Shown here piece by piece: positions 1-9,868 of a stretch of DNA of 32,151 nucleotides (positions within the stretch are counted from its first letter, which is position 1; every line of letters begins with the position of its first letter). Both the position numbers and the translations under genes were made by a program. The DNA comes from JAWLGW01 sp964569055 (lineage in GTDB: Bacteria > Planctomycetota > J058): contig CAZMSZ010000041.1 of NCBI GenBank assembly GCA_964569055.1, positions 1 to 32,151 on the forward strand, read 5' to 3'. The notes beneath the pieces are model-generated. The model was not told the origin of the DNA. It ran no database searches and worked only from the letters and a program-made list of their open reading frames with translations.

Positions 1-4
1 TCCC

Positions 5-2347
<2,343 letters not shown>

Positions 2348-2368
2348 GGCGCTCCTCGCAGGGCGCGA

Positions 2369-2374
2369 ATGCTA
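2369..2374 (-). promoter_or_regulatory. -10-like TAGCAT box for malic enzyme
   Basis: On the minus strand TAGCAT is followed by 21 nt, including a GAGGAG Shine-Dalgarno, and then the ATG. It fits the TAnnnT pattern seen before many genes here. No clear -35 hexamer is visible. Confidence 0.5.
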
Positions 2375-2442
2375 GCAGCCCCGCGGAGCGCGCGTTCACT
2401 CGGCGGTCCGGGCGCGAGCCTCGCGCGCCGCGTCATGCCACC

Positions 2443-2448
2443 TAGAAT
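2443..2448 (+). promoter_or_regulatory. -10-like TAGAAT box, predicted leaderless start
   Basis: TAGAAT ends 8 nt before the ATG at 2457 and there is no Shine-Dalgarno site between them. A transcription start about 7 nt downstream of the box would fall at or next to the start codon, giving a leaderless mRNA. Confidence 0.5.
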
Positions 2449-2456
2449 CGCGCGCC

Positions 2457-3044
2457 ATGCGCGTGTTCGGGCTGCGTCACGGCGAGAGCCTGGCCAACGT
2501 GGAGGGGATCGTGCTGAGCGACCCCGCCCGCGGCTGCGCGGGGTTCGGGCTGACCGCGCGCGGGCGGGCGCAGGTCCGGGCGGCGGTGGCCGCGGCGGCG
2601 CTGCCCGCGCCGGTGCAGGTCGTGAGCTCGGACTTCCTGCGGGCGCGCGAGTCGGCCGAGGAGGCGGCCGCGGCGCTGGGGGGCGCGCCGGTCGAGCTGG
2701 CGCGCGAGCTGCGCGAGCGGTGGTTCGGCGCCTGGGAGGGGACGTCCAACGTCAACTACACGCGAGTGTGGGAGCGAGATGCCCTCGACCCGGAGCACAC
2801 CGAGCAGGGCGTGGAGAGCGTGACGTCCGTCCTGGCCCGCGCGCTCGCGCTCGTGCGGCGGCTCACGGCCGAGCCGCGCGCGGGCTCGCTCCTGCTCGTC
2901 TCGCACGGCGACACCCTGCAGATCCTCGAGACGGGCCTGCTCGGGCTCGACCCGCGCACGCACCGCGCGCGGGTCCCCTGGGTCAACGCCGAGCTGCGCG
3001 CCCTCGGGCCGCCTTCCGGGTCGCCGGGCGCGGCGCTACCCTGA
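2457..3044 (+). CDS. histidine phosphatase family protein (phosphoglycerate mutase-like)
   Basis: A 195-residue cytoplasmic phosphatase or mutase that works through a phosphohistidine. The N-terminal motif FGLRHGES places the nucleophilic His at residue 8. SSDFLRARESAE (about 57-68) is the second conserved block, with an arginine that binds phosphate. FGAWEG near 90-95 is typical of the family, and the second catalytic His is His150 in LLLVSHGDT. The substrate cannot be told from sequence: the family includes sugar-phosphate, nucleotide and cobalamin-pathway phosphatases. The ATG has no Shine-Dalgarno and sits 8 nt after a TAGAAT box. Its stop codon overlaps the TACCCT box proposed for the next gene. 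Confidence 0.9.
   Translation: MRVFGLRHGESLANVEGIVLSDPARGCAGFGLTARGRAQVRAAVAAAALPAPVQVVSSDFLRARESAEEAAAALGGAPVELARELRERWFGAWEGTSNVNYTRVWERDALDPEHTEQGVESVTSVLARALALVRRLTAEPRAGSLLLVSHGDTLQILETGLLGLDPRTHRARVPWVNAELRALGPPSGSPGAALP
3037..3042 (+). promoter_or_regulatory. -10-like TACCCT box, predicted leaderless start
   Basis: TACCCT ends 6 nt before the ATG at 3049 and overlaps the last codons and stop of the upstream phosphatase gene. The kinase gene could therefore be transcribed separately as a leaderless mRNA despite the 4-nt intergenic distance. Confidence 0.45.
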
Positions 3045-3048
3045 GCGC

Positions 3049-6000
3049 ATGGCGCTCACGCCGAGCGAGGTGCACTACGGGCGCGCGGCCGTGCAGGCGG
3101 GCTGGATCGACCACGCGCGCCTGCTGGCGCTGAGCGAGGAGAGCCAGCGCGCGGGGCGCGACCTCCGCGCGCACCTCCTGGGGGCGGGCGCGCTCACCCC
3201 GGCGCAGGACCAGGCGCTGCTCGCGCGGCTGCGGATCGGGCCGCCCACCCCGTCGCCGGCGGCCGGGCCCCTCGCCACGGCGCCCGGCGGCGCCAACGAG
3301 GCGCCGACCCGCACCGGCAGCGGGACCGGGGTCGCCGCGATCCCGCTCCACGACACCACGCACCCCGGGAGCGGCAGCCGCGTCGGCCTCCTGGGCAAGC
3401 GGCTCCCCTCGCCGGGCGACCGCCTCGGTCCGTACCTCGTCGAGCGCGAGCTGGCGCGCGGCGGGCTCGGCGCGGTGTTCGTCGCGCGCGGGCCCGCCGG
3501 GGAGCCCCTGGCGCTCAAGGTCCTGCTCGACCCCACGCAGGGCAACCACCTCGCCCGCTTCGAGCGCGAGGCCGAGGTCGGGATGCGCCTCACCCACCCG
3601 GGGATCTGCGCGGTCCTCGACGCGGGCGAGCACCAGGGGATCGCGTACCTGACCATGCCCTTCCTCGAGGGCGCGCGCTCGATCACCGACTACTGCGAGG
3701 AGGAGCGGCTGAGCTCGCGCGAGCGCGTGGCGCTCATGGTGCAGGTGGTGGAGGCGCTGCACTTCGCCCACGAGGCGGGGGTGGTCCACCGCGACCTCAA
3801 GCCGGGCAACGTGCTCGTCACCCCCGACGGCCGGGCGAAGGTGGTCGACTTCGGCCTGGTCAAGGACCTCGAGCGCAGCCGGCTCACCGCCTCGGGGCAG
3901 ATCATGGGCACGCCCTACTACATGGCGCCCGAGCAGGTCCGGGGCGACGGGGCGCACGTCGACCGGCGCTGCGACGTGTTCGCGCTGGGCGTGATCCTGT
4001 TCGAGCTCCTGGCCGGGGAGCGGCCGTTCGAGTCGGACACCTCGGTCGGGATCCTGCACGCGATCCTCAACGCCGAGCTCCCCGACCTCGGCGCGGCGGC
4101 CGGCGAGCTGCCCGGGGTGGTCGAGGTGCTCCGGGTCGCGACGGCCAAGGAGCCCGACCAGCGCTACGCGGACGCGGCGGAGCTGGCCTACGACCTCGGC
4201 GCGGTCCTGGGCGGCAGCGCCCTGTCGGGCCGGGTGCGCGCGGGCCGGCGGGCGCGCTGGCAGCGGCGGGCCGTGATCGGCCTGGGGCTCGGGGCGGCGC
4301 TGGTGGTGGCGAGCCTGATCGGTGTGCTCACCTGGCGCGCGCGCGCGGCGCGGGTCCTTGCCGCGGACCGACGCGAGCGGAGCGCGGCGCTGGCCGAGGC
4401 GGTCGGGCGACGGCTGGCGCAGCGCCGCTCGCTCGTGACCCACCCGCTCGAGCTCGAGCCCTGGCTGGCCGAGCTGGCGGAGCTCGAGGCGCCCGGCGCG
4501 GGCCCCGAGCTGGAGCTGGCCGCGGCGCGGGTCCGGTTCGCCGAGGGGGCCGCCGCGCTGGCGCGCGGCGACGCCGAGGCCGCGGCGGCCGCGCTCGAGC
4601 GCCTCCCGAGCGCGACCGCCGAGACGGCGCTCCTGCGCGAAGCGCTGGCGGGCGCGCTGGTCGGCGTGGGCGCGCGCGCGGGCGAGCCGGCCGGCGCGGC
4701 GCGCGCGCTCGCCCAGGCGCTCGGCCAAGGGGTGGCGCTCCCCGAGCTGCGGGGCTGGCGCGCGCTGGCGATCGCGCGCGACCTGGAGCTGGATCGCGCC
4801 GAGGCCGAGGAGGTCCGCTCCGAGCTGCGCGAGCTGGCGCGCGCCCGCCCGCTCGAGCCCGCCGAACGCACGGCCCTGGCCCGCGCCGCGCTCGCGGCCG
4901 ACGACCTCGAGGCCGCGGCCGAGGCGCTGGCCGGCGTGGCCGCGCCGCCGCCCGAGCTGACCGAGGCGCTGGCGCTGGCGCAGGCGGCCCGCCGCCTCGC
5001 CCAGCAGCAGCCCGCGCTGGCGCTCGAGCGGCTGCGTCAGCACGGCGCGCCGATCCGCGGCCACCTGGCGCGGCGGCGCGAGCTGCGCGACGGCGCGCTC
5101 AAGGGCGCGGCTCCGCTGGTCGCGCGCATGAGCCCGGGCCAGCAGCCCGACCCGGCCGACCGCCAGCTCCTGCTCGACCTCCTCCACGTCGCGCGCGCGG
5201 CGCTGCCCGAGGAGCCCCTCCCGCCCAGCGTCCGCGACCCGCTGCTCGACGCGGCCCAGAACGGGATCACTCCCGACTACATGCTCGGCGTGGAGCTCGC
5301 CCAGCTCATGCCCGACGACTTCGTCACCCAGAGCTCGGTGGGCCTGCTCCTGATCCGCTCGGGCCGGACCGAGGAGGAGCTGCGGGGCATGCTCGCCGCC
5401 GCGCGCCGCGCGCTCGACCTCGCCGAGGTCACCCCCGCCGACCCCACGGTGTGCGAGGACCTGGCCGTGGCGCTGATCGGCCACGGGCTCGCCAAGAGCG
5501 GCCTCTCCGAGCAGGTGCTCGAGGAGAGCGAGCGGCGCATGGCGCTGTTCGTGACGCCCGTGGCGCGCAAGGACGTGCTCGCGCACCGGGCGTGGGCCTA
5601 CTTCCTGCTCGGCCGGGACGAGGAGGCGCTCGCCGAGATCGAGCGCGCGTTCGCGGTCGGCATCCGCGACCAGAAGCTGCACTACTACCGGTTCAAGATC
5701 TTCGAGCGGCTCGGCCGGCTGGAGGAGGCCTTCGCCGACGCCTACGCGTTCGCGATCAGCGGGGTCGAGCTGGGGGGCCCGCGCCACCTCGACGCGGTGG
5801 TCATGATCTGGGAGTGGGGTCGGCCGCGCGGGCGCGCCGACGAGGTCCGGCTGGCCCTCGAGAGCTACCTCCGCGACGAGGGCGAGCACGCCGGCTGGCG
5901 CACGCGCGCGGCCCTGCTGCAGCTCGAGGTCGGGCGGGTCGAGGACGCGCGCGCCAACCTGGAGCGGGCGTCCCGGGCGCTCGCGGCCCACCCCCAGGGC

Positions 6001-6138
6001 CGGGTGCGCGAGGTGGCCCCGTGGGCGGCCAAGGCCGCGGCCGCGCTGCCCGGGCGGCCGGGCGAGGCCCTCGCCGAGCTGAAGGCCCTCGTCGAGCGGC
6101 TCGACGTGCTCCGCGGCGCCGGTCAGCACGGGCCGTAG
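3049..6138 (+). CDS. Ser/Thr protein kinase with transmembrane segment and long TPR-like sensor region
   Basis: A 1029-residue Hanks-type kinase. Residues 1-62 form a small helical domain (TPSEVHYGRAAVQAGWIDHARL...) of a kind often seen before planctomycete kinases. A proline/threonine-rich linker follows to about 125. The kinase domain spans about 128-390: glycine loop LARGGLGAV, Lys157, HRDLKPGN with Asp249, DFG at 267-269 and APE at 293-295, so it should be active. One membrane helix lies at about 409-428. The remaining 600 residues are Ala/Leu/Glu-rich helical repeats of TPR type and would lie on the other side of the membrane as a sensing or scaffold part. The ligand is unknown. The ATG has no Shine-Dalgarno and follows a TACCCT box by 6 nt. 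Confidence 0.92.
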   Translation: MALTPSEVHYGRAAVQAGWIDHARLLALSEESQRAGRDLRAHLLGAGALTPAQDQALLARLRIGPPTPSPAAGPLATAPGGANEAPTRTGSGTGVAAIPLHDTTHPGSGSRVGLLGKRLPSPGDRLGPYLVERELARGGLGAVFVARGPAGEPLALKVLLDPTQGNHLARFEREAEVGMRLTHPGICAVLDAGEHQGIAYLTMPFLEGARSITDYCEEERLSSRERVALMVQVVEALHFAHEAGVVHRDLKPGNVLVTPDGRAKVVDFGLVKDLERSRLTASGQIMGTPYYMAPEQVRGDGAHVDRRCDVFALGVILFELLAGERPFESDTSVGILHAILNAELPDLGAAAGELPGVVEVLRVATAKEPDQRYADAAELAYDLGAVLGGSALSGRVRAGRRARWQRRAVIGLGLGAALVVASLIGVLTWRARAARVLAADRRERSAALAEAVGRRLAQRRSLVTHPLELEPWLAELAELEAPGAGPELELAAARVRFAEGAAALARGDAEAAAAALERLPSATAETALLREALAGALVGVGARAGEPAGAARALAQALGQGVALPELRGWRALAIARDLELDRAEAEEVRSELRELARARPLEPAERTALARAALAADDLEAAAEALAGVAAPPPELTEALALAQAARRLAQQQPALALERLRQHGAPIRGHLARRRELRDGALKGAAPLVARMSPGQQPDPADRQLLLDLLHVARAALPEEPLPPSVRDPLLDAAQNGITPDYMLGVELAQLMPDDFVTQSSVGLLLIRSGRTEEELRGMLAAARRALDLAEVTPADPTVCEDLAVALIGHGLAKSGLSEQVLEESERRMALFVTPVARKDVLAHRAWAYFLLGRDEEALAEIERAFAVGIRDQKLHYYRFKIFERLGRLEEAFADAYAFAISGVELGGPRHLDAVVMIWEWGRPRGRADEVRLALESYLRDEGEHAGWRTRAALLQLEVGRVEDARANLERASRALAAHPQGRVREVAPWAAKAAAALPGRPGEALAELKALVERLDVLRGAGQHGP

Positions 6139-6155
6139 CGGCTCCGCGCCCGTCT

Positions 6156-6200
6156 GCACGAGCGCACGCCAGGGCGCGCGCGGTCCTGCATCGCTCGTGC
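6156..6200 (+). terminator. hairpin downstream of the kinase gene
   Basis: GCACGAGCG (6156-6164) and CGCTCGTGC (6192-6200) are perfect inverted copies with a 27-nt loop, beginning 17 nt after the kinase stop and ending 9 nt before the TAGAAT box of the TIR gene. There is no T tract, so a terminator role is an inference from position. Confidence 0.4.
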
Positions 6201-6209
6201 GGCCCGGAG

Positions 6210-6215
6210 TAGAAT
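6210..6215 (+). promoter_or_regulatory. -10-like TAGAAT box for the TIR-TPR gene
   Basis: TAGAAT precedes a leader of roughly 65 nt that ends in an AAGGGAAAGGA Shine-Dalgarno region. The leader also holds a perfect tandem duplication of CAGCGCGGC at 6255-6272. Confidence 0.4.
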
Positions 6216-6287
6216 CGCGAACAGAGGGTGGGGCGCCTCCGCAGCCGGGCCCCTCAGCGCGGCCAGCGCGGCCAAGGGAAAGGACGA

Positions 6288-7586
6288 ATGAGCGTCGAGC
6301 CTTACGACGGCGACCAACCAGCCCTCTACGTCAGCTACGCCCGCGAGGACTGGGACGTCGTCGCGCCCGAGGTGGAGGCGCTGCAGCGCCTCGGCCTGCG
6401 GGTGTGGTTCCCGCCCGACGACTCGGACGAGCTCGGCGACGCCGCGGGGCGGCTGAAGGCGGCGCCGTTCGTGCTCGTGTTCGTGACCCCCGACGCGCTC
6501 GAGTCCGAGCCGGTGCGCCAGGAGGTGAGCCTCACGCTGCAGGAGAGCAAGGACGCGCTCGCGGTGCACCTCGTCGAGACGCCCATGCAGGGGCCCAACG
6601 GGCTGCTGCTCGGGCGCCTGCAGACGGTCAACAAGTACCGCATGAGCGACGACCTCTACAAGCGGCGGATCGCCAAGAGCGCCCCAGGCGCGGTCAAGAG
6701 CCGCGAGATCCTGTTCGAGGACGCGCCGCAGGCGCCGCCGCCGAGCCGGTCGCGCGGTCAGGGCGCGGGCGGCGGGCCGCTGGAGGGCGTCGACCCCAAG
6801 GTGCTGTGGGGCGGCGCGATCGGCGGAGTGGTCCTGCTCCTGGCGCTGCTCGGCATGGTCCTGCTCGGGGGCGACCCGGCGCCGGCCCCGAGCGCGGGGG
6901 AGGGCACGAGCGCCGCGGCGCCGGGCGAGACGAGCGCCGACGCGGCCGAGGCGGAGCGGATCCGGGAGGAGCGGATCCGCAAGGAGCGCGAGGCGCTCGC
7001 GGCGCGCCGCAAGGAGCGCGAGGAGGCGGAGCGCCAGGCCGAGGTCCGGCGGTCGGCGCGCGACAAGACGGCGGCCGCGCAGCGCCTGCTGGACGCGGGG
7101 GAGTACGAGCAGGCGATCGCCGCGTTCGGCGAGGCGCTCGAGCTCGACCCCGCGCAGGTCGCCGCGCTCAGCGGCCGCGGCCGGGCCCGCTCGCTGAGCG
7201 GCGACGACGAGGGGGCGCTGGTCGACCTCGAGCGCGCGGTGGAGCTGGCCAGCAAGGCCGCCGAGGACGGTCCGGTCAGCCTGACCGACGCGCTCATGGA
7301 GCGGGCGGCGATCCGGGCCGCGCTCGACGACTACGCCGGCGCGATCGCCGACTACTCGGCCGTGATCGAGCGCGCGCCGCGGAGCTACGCCTACGCCAAG
7401 CGCGGCGACTGCAAGCGGCGCCAGGGCGATCACGAGGGCGCGGTGGCCGACTACGACAAGGCGATCGAGCTCGACCCCAAGGCGGCGGCGGTCTATTACA
7501 GCCGCGGCCTGGCGCGCAAGGCGCTCGGCGACACGCAGGGCGCCGCCGACGACATGGCCAAGGCCCGCGAGCTGCAGACGCGCTGA
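6288..7586 (+). CDS. TIR-domain membrane protein with C-terminal TPR repeats
   Basis: A 432-residue protein. The N-terminal TIR domain spans about residues 11-135: ALYVSYAREDWDVVAPEVEA is the first strand-helix unit, LRVWFPPDD follows, and Glu79 in SEPVRQEV sits where NAD-cleaving TIR domains carry their catalytic glutamate. A membrane helix lies at about 172-194, then a highly charged helix (about 222-265, likely coiled coil), then four or so TPR repeats to the C-terminus (ending AADDMAKARELQ). Bacterial TIR domains act as NAD hydrolases or as protein-interaction modules; the sequence does not decide which. The ATG at 6288 was preferred over an upstream start because of the AAAGGA site just before it and because the extra 20 residues are not TIR-like. 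The nitroreductase gene begins 5 nt after the stop. Confidence 0.88.
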   Translation: MSVEPYDGDQPALYVSYAREDWDVVAPEVEALQRLGLRVWFPPDDSDELGDAAGRLKAAPFVLVFVTPDALESEPVRQEVSLTLQESKDALAVHLVETPMQGPNGLLLGRLQTVNKYRMSDDLYKRRIAKSAPGAVKSREILFEDAPQAPPPSRSRGQGAGGGPLEGVDPKVLWGGAIGGVVLLLALLGMVLLGGDPAPAPSAGEGTSAAAPGETSADAAEAERIREERIRKEREALAARRKEREEAERQAEVRRSARDKTAAAQRLLDAGEYEQAIAAFGEALELDPAQVAALSGRGRARSLSGDDEGALVDLERAVELASKAAEDGPVSLTDALMERAAIRAALDDYAGAIADYSAVIERAPRSYAYAKRGDCKRRQGDHEGAVADYDKAIELDPKAAAVYYSRGLARKALGDTQGAADDMAKARELQTR

Positions 7587-7591
7587 GAGCC

Positions 7592-8149
7592 GTGGACGTC
7601 CAAGACGCGCTGCTCGGGCGGCGCACCGCCCACGGCTACCAGCCGAACCGACCCCTCCCCGAGGGCGTGCTCGACGCCGCGCTGGGCGCCGCGCACCACG
7701 CCCCCTGCCACCGCCACACCTGGCCCTGGCGGTTCGCGGTGGTCGGGCCGAACACGCGCGCGCGCCTGGCCGAGGTGGCGGTCGCGGCCAAGGAGGCGAA
7801 GCGCCCCCTCAGCGAGGAGGGGCGCGCGGGCGTGCGCGCCGGCGTGACCAACCCCTCGGCCCTGGTGGTGGTGAGCCAGGTCCTGGCCGAGTCGGCCGAG
7901 GTGCGCGAGGAGGACTACGCCGCGACGGCCTGCGCAATCCAGAACCTGCAGCTCTCGCTGCACGGCCACGGGGTGGCGTCGAAGTGGTCGACCGGCGGGG
8001 TCACCCGCCACCCCGACACCTACGCGCTGCTCGGGATCGACCCCTCCCGCGAGCGGATCGTCGGGTTCGTGTGGGCGGGCTACCCCGCCACACCGTTCCC
8101 CGAGGTGCGCCGCCCGCCGCTCGAGGCCCACGTCCGCCGCGCGCCCTGA
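7592..8149 (+). CDS. nitroreductase family protein (YdjA-like)
   Basis: A 185-residue FMN-dependent oxidoreductase. GRRTAHGYQP at the N-terminus is the family's phosphate-contacting RRS-type motif, and AIQNLQLSLHGHGVASKWSTG in the C-terminal half is the conserved dimer/FMN block. The small size resembles YdjA/TM1586-type single-domain members. Substrate is unknown. The start is GTG at 7592, only 5 nt after the TIR-TPR stop and without its own promoter-like box, so the two are probably cotranscribed and translationally coupled. Both families use nicotinamide nucleotides, a link that is suggestive only. Confidence 0.88.
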   Translation: MDVQDALLGRRTAHGYQPNRPLPEGVLDAALGAAHHAPCHRHTWPWRFAVVGPNTRARLAEVAVAAKEAKRPLSEEGRAGVRAGVTNPSALVVVSQVLAESAEVREEDYAATACAIQNLQLSLHGHGVASKWSTGGVTRHPDTYALLGIDPSRERIVGFVWAGYPATPFPEVRRPPLEAHVRRAP

Positions 8150-8311
8150 GCGCGCGGTGGGCAAGGCGGCTCGACTTGGGCTGGCGCGCCGAAGTCGGGC
8201 AGGGCGAGCGGTTGCTGGAACCTCAGCCAGGCGCACACTCGGAGCAGCCGAGCCGTCGTGCCCAGCGAACCCGTCACGCAGCGCGGGGGCGACTCCCGCA
8301 CAGGAGCCGAG
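8150..8311. other. intergenic, nothing recognised
   Basis: Between the nitroreductase stop and the lipoprotein start I see no convincing promoter box or hairpin apart from the AGGAG site at 8302-8306. Confidence 0.5.
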
Positions 8312-9070
8312 GTGAACCGAGCTCTCCGTTCTCGCACCGCCAGGCGCGCCGGGGTCGAGGGCTGGCTCGTCGCGATCGCGGCGGCCTGTGGGCTGACGGC
8401 GGGCTGCGCCGCGCCCGCGTCGATCGCGCCGCAGCCCGCACCAGGTCTGACGACGGTCTCGGCGCGCGCCTCGGCCGGGACGAGGCGCGAGCCCGCGCCC
8501 TCGACCCGGACGCTGTGGGCCGTGCGCCAGCCCCGTGGGCGCGCGGTCGCGGCTCCGCCGATCTCGGCGGCCGAGGCGGTCGAGGCCGCCGCGGAGGCGC
8601 GCATGGTGAGCGCGACCTTCGCCTTCTTGGGAGACCAGGGCGGGAGCCGCCTGCTGCGCACCGAGCACCCGCTGTGGGCGTATCGGCGACCCGGTGATCA
8701 ATCCCTGGCCGACCTCATCCAGCGTCGCTCGGTCCACGCGGTCCTGCTCGAGCTGCTCGACGAGCGCTCCAAGCTCCTCGCCCGGCTGGTGATCCGACTC
8801 ACCTACAGCGACGAGGACCGCCCGCTCGCGCTGGAGGCTTTCGACGGGCTGGCCCTCCGGCGCAAGCTGGCGACCGCGGGCGCCCGGATCGGCTCCGCGA
8901 GCGAGCTGCGCGTGTTCCTCGACGCCACCGAGTGCCCGCCCTACTGCACGGACGGCCCCCTGAGCCCCGTCCCACCGGAGCTCGGGGAGGTGCCCCTCGG
9001 CGAGGTGTGGTGCACCGGCCGGATCAGCGCGAGCTGCGACGCGACCGTGTTCGTCGTGATCGAGCCGTAG
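8312..9070 (+). CDS. putative secreted lipoprotein of unknown function
   Basis: I do not recognise this 252-residue protein. The GTG at 8312 is chosen because AGGAG lies 6 nt upstream; an upstream in-frame GTG at 8258 would add 18 residues. The N-terminus has arginines, a hydrophobic stretch (GWLVAIAAACGLTAG) and Cys32 in LTAGC, a lipobox-like site with Thr rather than Leu at -3. After a proline-rich linker comes a compact domain with alternating strands (MVSATFAFLGD, VHAVLLELLDERSKLLARLVIRLTY) and three late cysteines (CPPYC and WCTG), a pattern fitting an exported fold. The stop is 5 nt before the first gap. Codon bias matches the neighbours. Confidence 0.7.
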   Translation: MNRALRSRTARRAGVEGWLVAIAAACGLTAGCAAPASIAPQPAPGLTTVSARASAGTRREPAPSTRTLWAVRQPRGRAVAAPPISAAEAVEAAAEARMVSATFAFLGDQGGSRLLRTEHPLWAYRRPGDQSLADLIQRRSVHAVLLELLDERSKLLARLVIRLTYSDEDRPLALEAFDGLALRRKLATAGARIGSASELRVFLDATECPPYCTDGPLSPVPPELGEVPLGEVWCTGRISASCDATVFVVIEP

Positions 9071-9075
9071 GTTCG

Positions 9076-9175
9076 NNNNNNNNNNNNNNNNNNNNNNNNN
9101 NNNNNNNNNNNNNNNNNNNNNNNNNNNNNNNNNNNNNNNNNNNNNNNNNNNNNNNNNNNNNNNNNNNNNNNNNNN
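9076..9175. other. assembly gap (100 N), hides most of an ammonium transporter gene
   Basis: Exactly 100 N, the usual placeholder for a gap of unknown size. The right edge lies inside a coding sequence whose body is missing, so the real gap must be about 1 kb or more. Confidence 0.9.
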
Positions 9176-9279
9176 CGCTGCGCGTCTCCGAGGAGCACGA
9201 AGCGCAGGGCCTCGACCTCAGCCAGCACGCGGAGACGATCCACGTCCCGCACGAGGAGCCGGCGCTCGCGGCGGTGTGA
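9176..9279 (+). CDS. amt: ammonium transporter, C-terminal fragment (5' part lost in gap)
   Basis: The residues readable after the gap (LRVSEEHEAQGLDLSQHAET, ending in PALAAV) match the cytoplasmic tail of Amt/AmtB channels, where GLRVSEEEE-x-GLDLSEHGE is strongly conserved and takes part in trimer regulation and PII binding. Only about 33 residues are present; the eleven membrane helices and the start are in the gap. The tail after SQHAET (IHVPHEEPALAAV) is specific to this organism. The stop is 6 nt from the stop of the convergent Nudix gene. The assignment rests on this one short motif. Confidence 0.75.
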
Positions 9280-9285
9280 TCGCGC

Positions 9286-9780
9286 TCAGCGCCCTCGCGC
9301 GAAGAAGGCCTCCACCACACGGGCGTGCAGCGGGAAGGCCATCGGCTCGGGGCGCTCGATCACGCGGCGGGCGCGGGTCTCGGCGGTGGGGACGAAGGGG
9401 GGGAGGGCGTCGGCCGGGACGGGGGGCCCCTCGCCGAAGATCAGGATCGTGCCGTCGGGGGCGCTCAGCACGTCGAACGGGCGGATCCCCGCCGGGTCCA
9501 GCTCGATCCCGGTCTCCTCGCGCAGCTCGCGCGCGGCGGCCTGCTGCCAGCTCTCGCCGCCGCCGTCCACGTAGCCGCCGGGGAGCGCGAGCTGACCGAT
9601 CCGGGGCTCGATCCCGCGCTCGATCACCAGGAGCCCGCCGGGCTCGACCGGCAGGAGCAGGACCGCCACCGGGAGCGGGTTGCGGTAGGCCATGCGGCCG
9701 CAGGCGGGGCAGCGCTTGGGCCAGGCGGCGTCCGCGTGCGCGGCGCCGCAGCCGAAGCAGTGGCCGTGGCTCGAGCTCAT
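9286..9780 (-). CDS. Nudix hydrolase with N-terminal zinc ribbon
   Basis: A 164-residue protein that would hydrolyse a nucleoside diphosphate linked to another group. A four-cysteine zinc ribbon opens the protein (HCFGCGAAH and RCPACGR, about residues 7-29), as in NudC-like NADH pyrophosphatases and small ADP-ribose hydrolases. The Nudix box follows (GGYVDGGGESWQQAAARELREETGI, about 69-93), with the metal-binding REXXEE core intact. It is shorter than NudC (about 257 residues) and lacks its N-terminal domain, so the exact substrate is open. The ATG at 9780 is preferred over a longer frame to 9924 because GGGAGGGA lies just before it and the protein then starts at the zinc ribbon. Confidence 0.9.
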   Translation of the reverse strand: MSSSHGHCFGCGAAHADAAWPKRCPACGRMAYRNPLPVAVLLLPVEPGGLLVIERGIEPRIGQLALPGGYVDGGGESWQQAAARELREETGIELDPAGIRPFDVLSAPDGTILIFGEGPPVPADALPPFVPTAETRARRVIERPEPMAFPLHARVVEAFFARGR

Positions 9781-9813
9781 GGGCCGTCCCTCCCCCCGGA
9801 GCGCGGGCTGGCG

Positions 9814-9819
9814 AGGGTA
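9814..9819 (-). promoter_or_regulatory. -10-like TACCCT box for the Nudix gene
   Basis: TACCCT on the minus strand, followed by a 33-nt stretch containing GGGAGGGA and the ATG at 9780. It lies 37 nt from the opposing TAGGAT box of the LpxH-like gene, forming a compact divergent promoter pair. Confidence 0.4.
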
Positions 9820-9856
9820 CGCCAACCCGCGCGGCGCCGCGAGGGGCTCGGGGCCG

Positions 9857-9862
9857 TAGGAT
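9857..9862 (+). promoter_or_regulatory. -10-like TAGGAT box, predicted leaderless start
   Basis: TAGGAT ends 6 nt before the GTG at 9869, with no Shine-Dalgarno between them. Confidence 0.45.
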
Positions 9863-9868
9863 GCCGCC

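Noticed and set aside
2431..2456. Matching -35 elements for the TAnnnT boxes
   Set aside because: Positions 16-18 nt upstream of the leaderless boxes (checked at 2443 and 19921) show no TTGACA-like hexamer.
2983..6159. Long minus-strand open frame opposite the first kinase
   Set aside because: Antisense shadow of the kinase gene; repetitive Arg/Leu/Ala/Glu composition and no recognisable motif.
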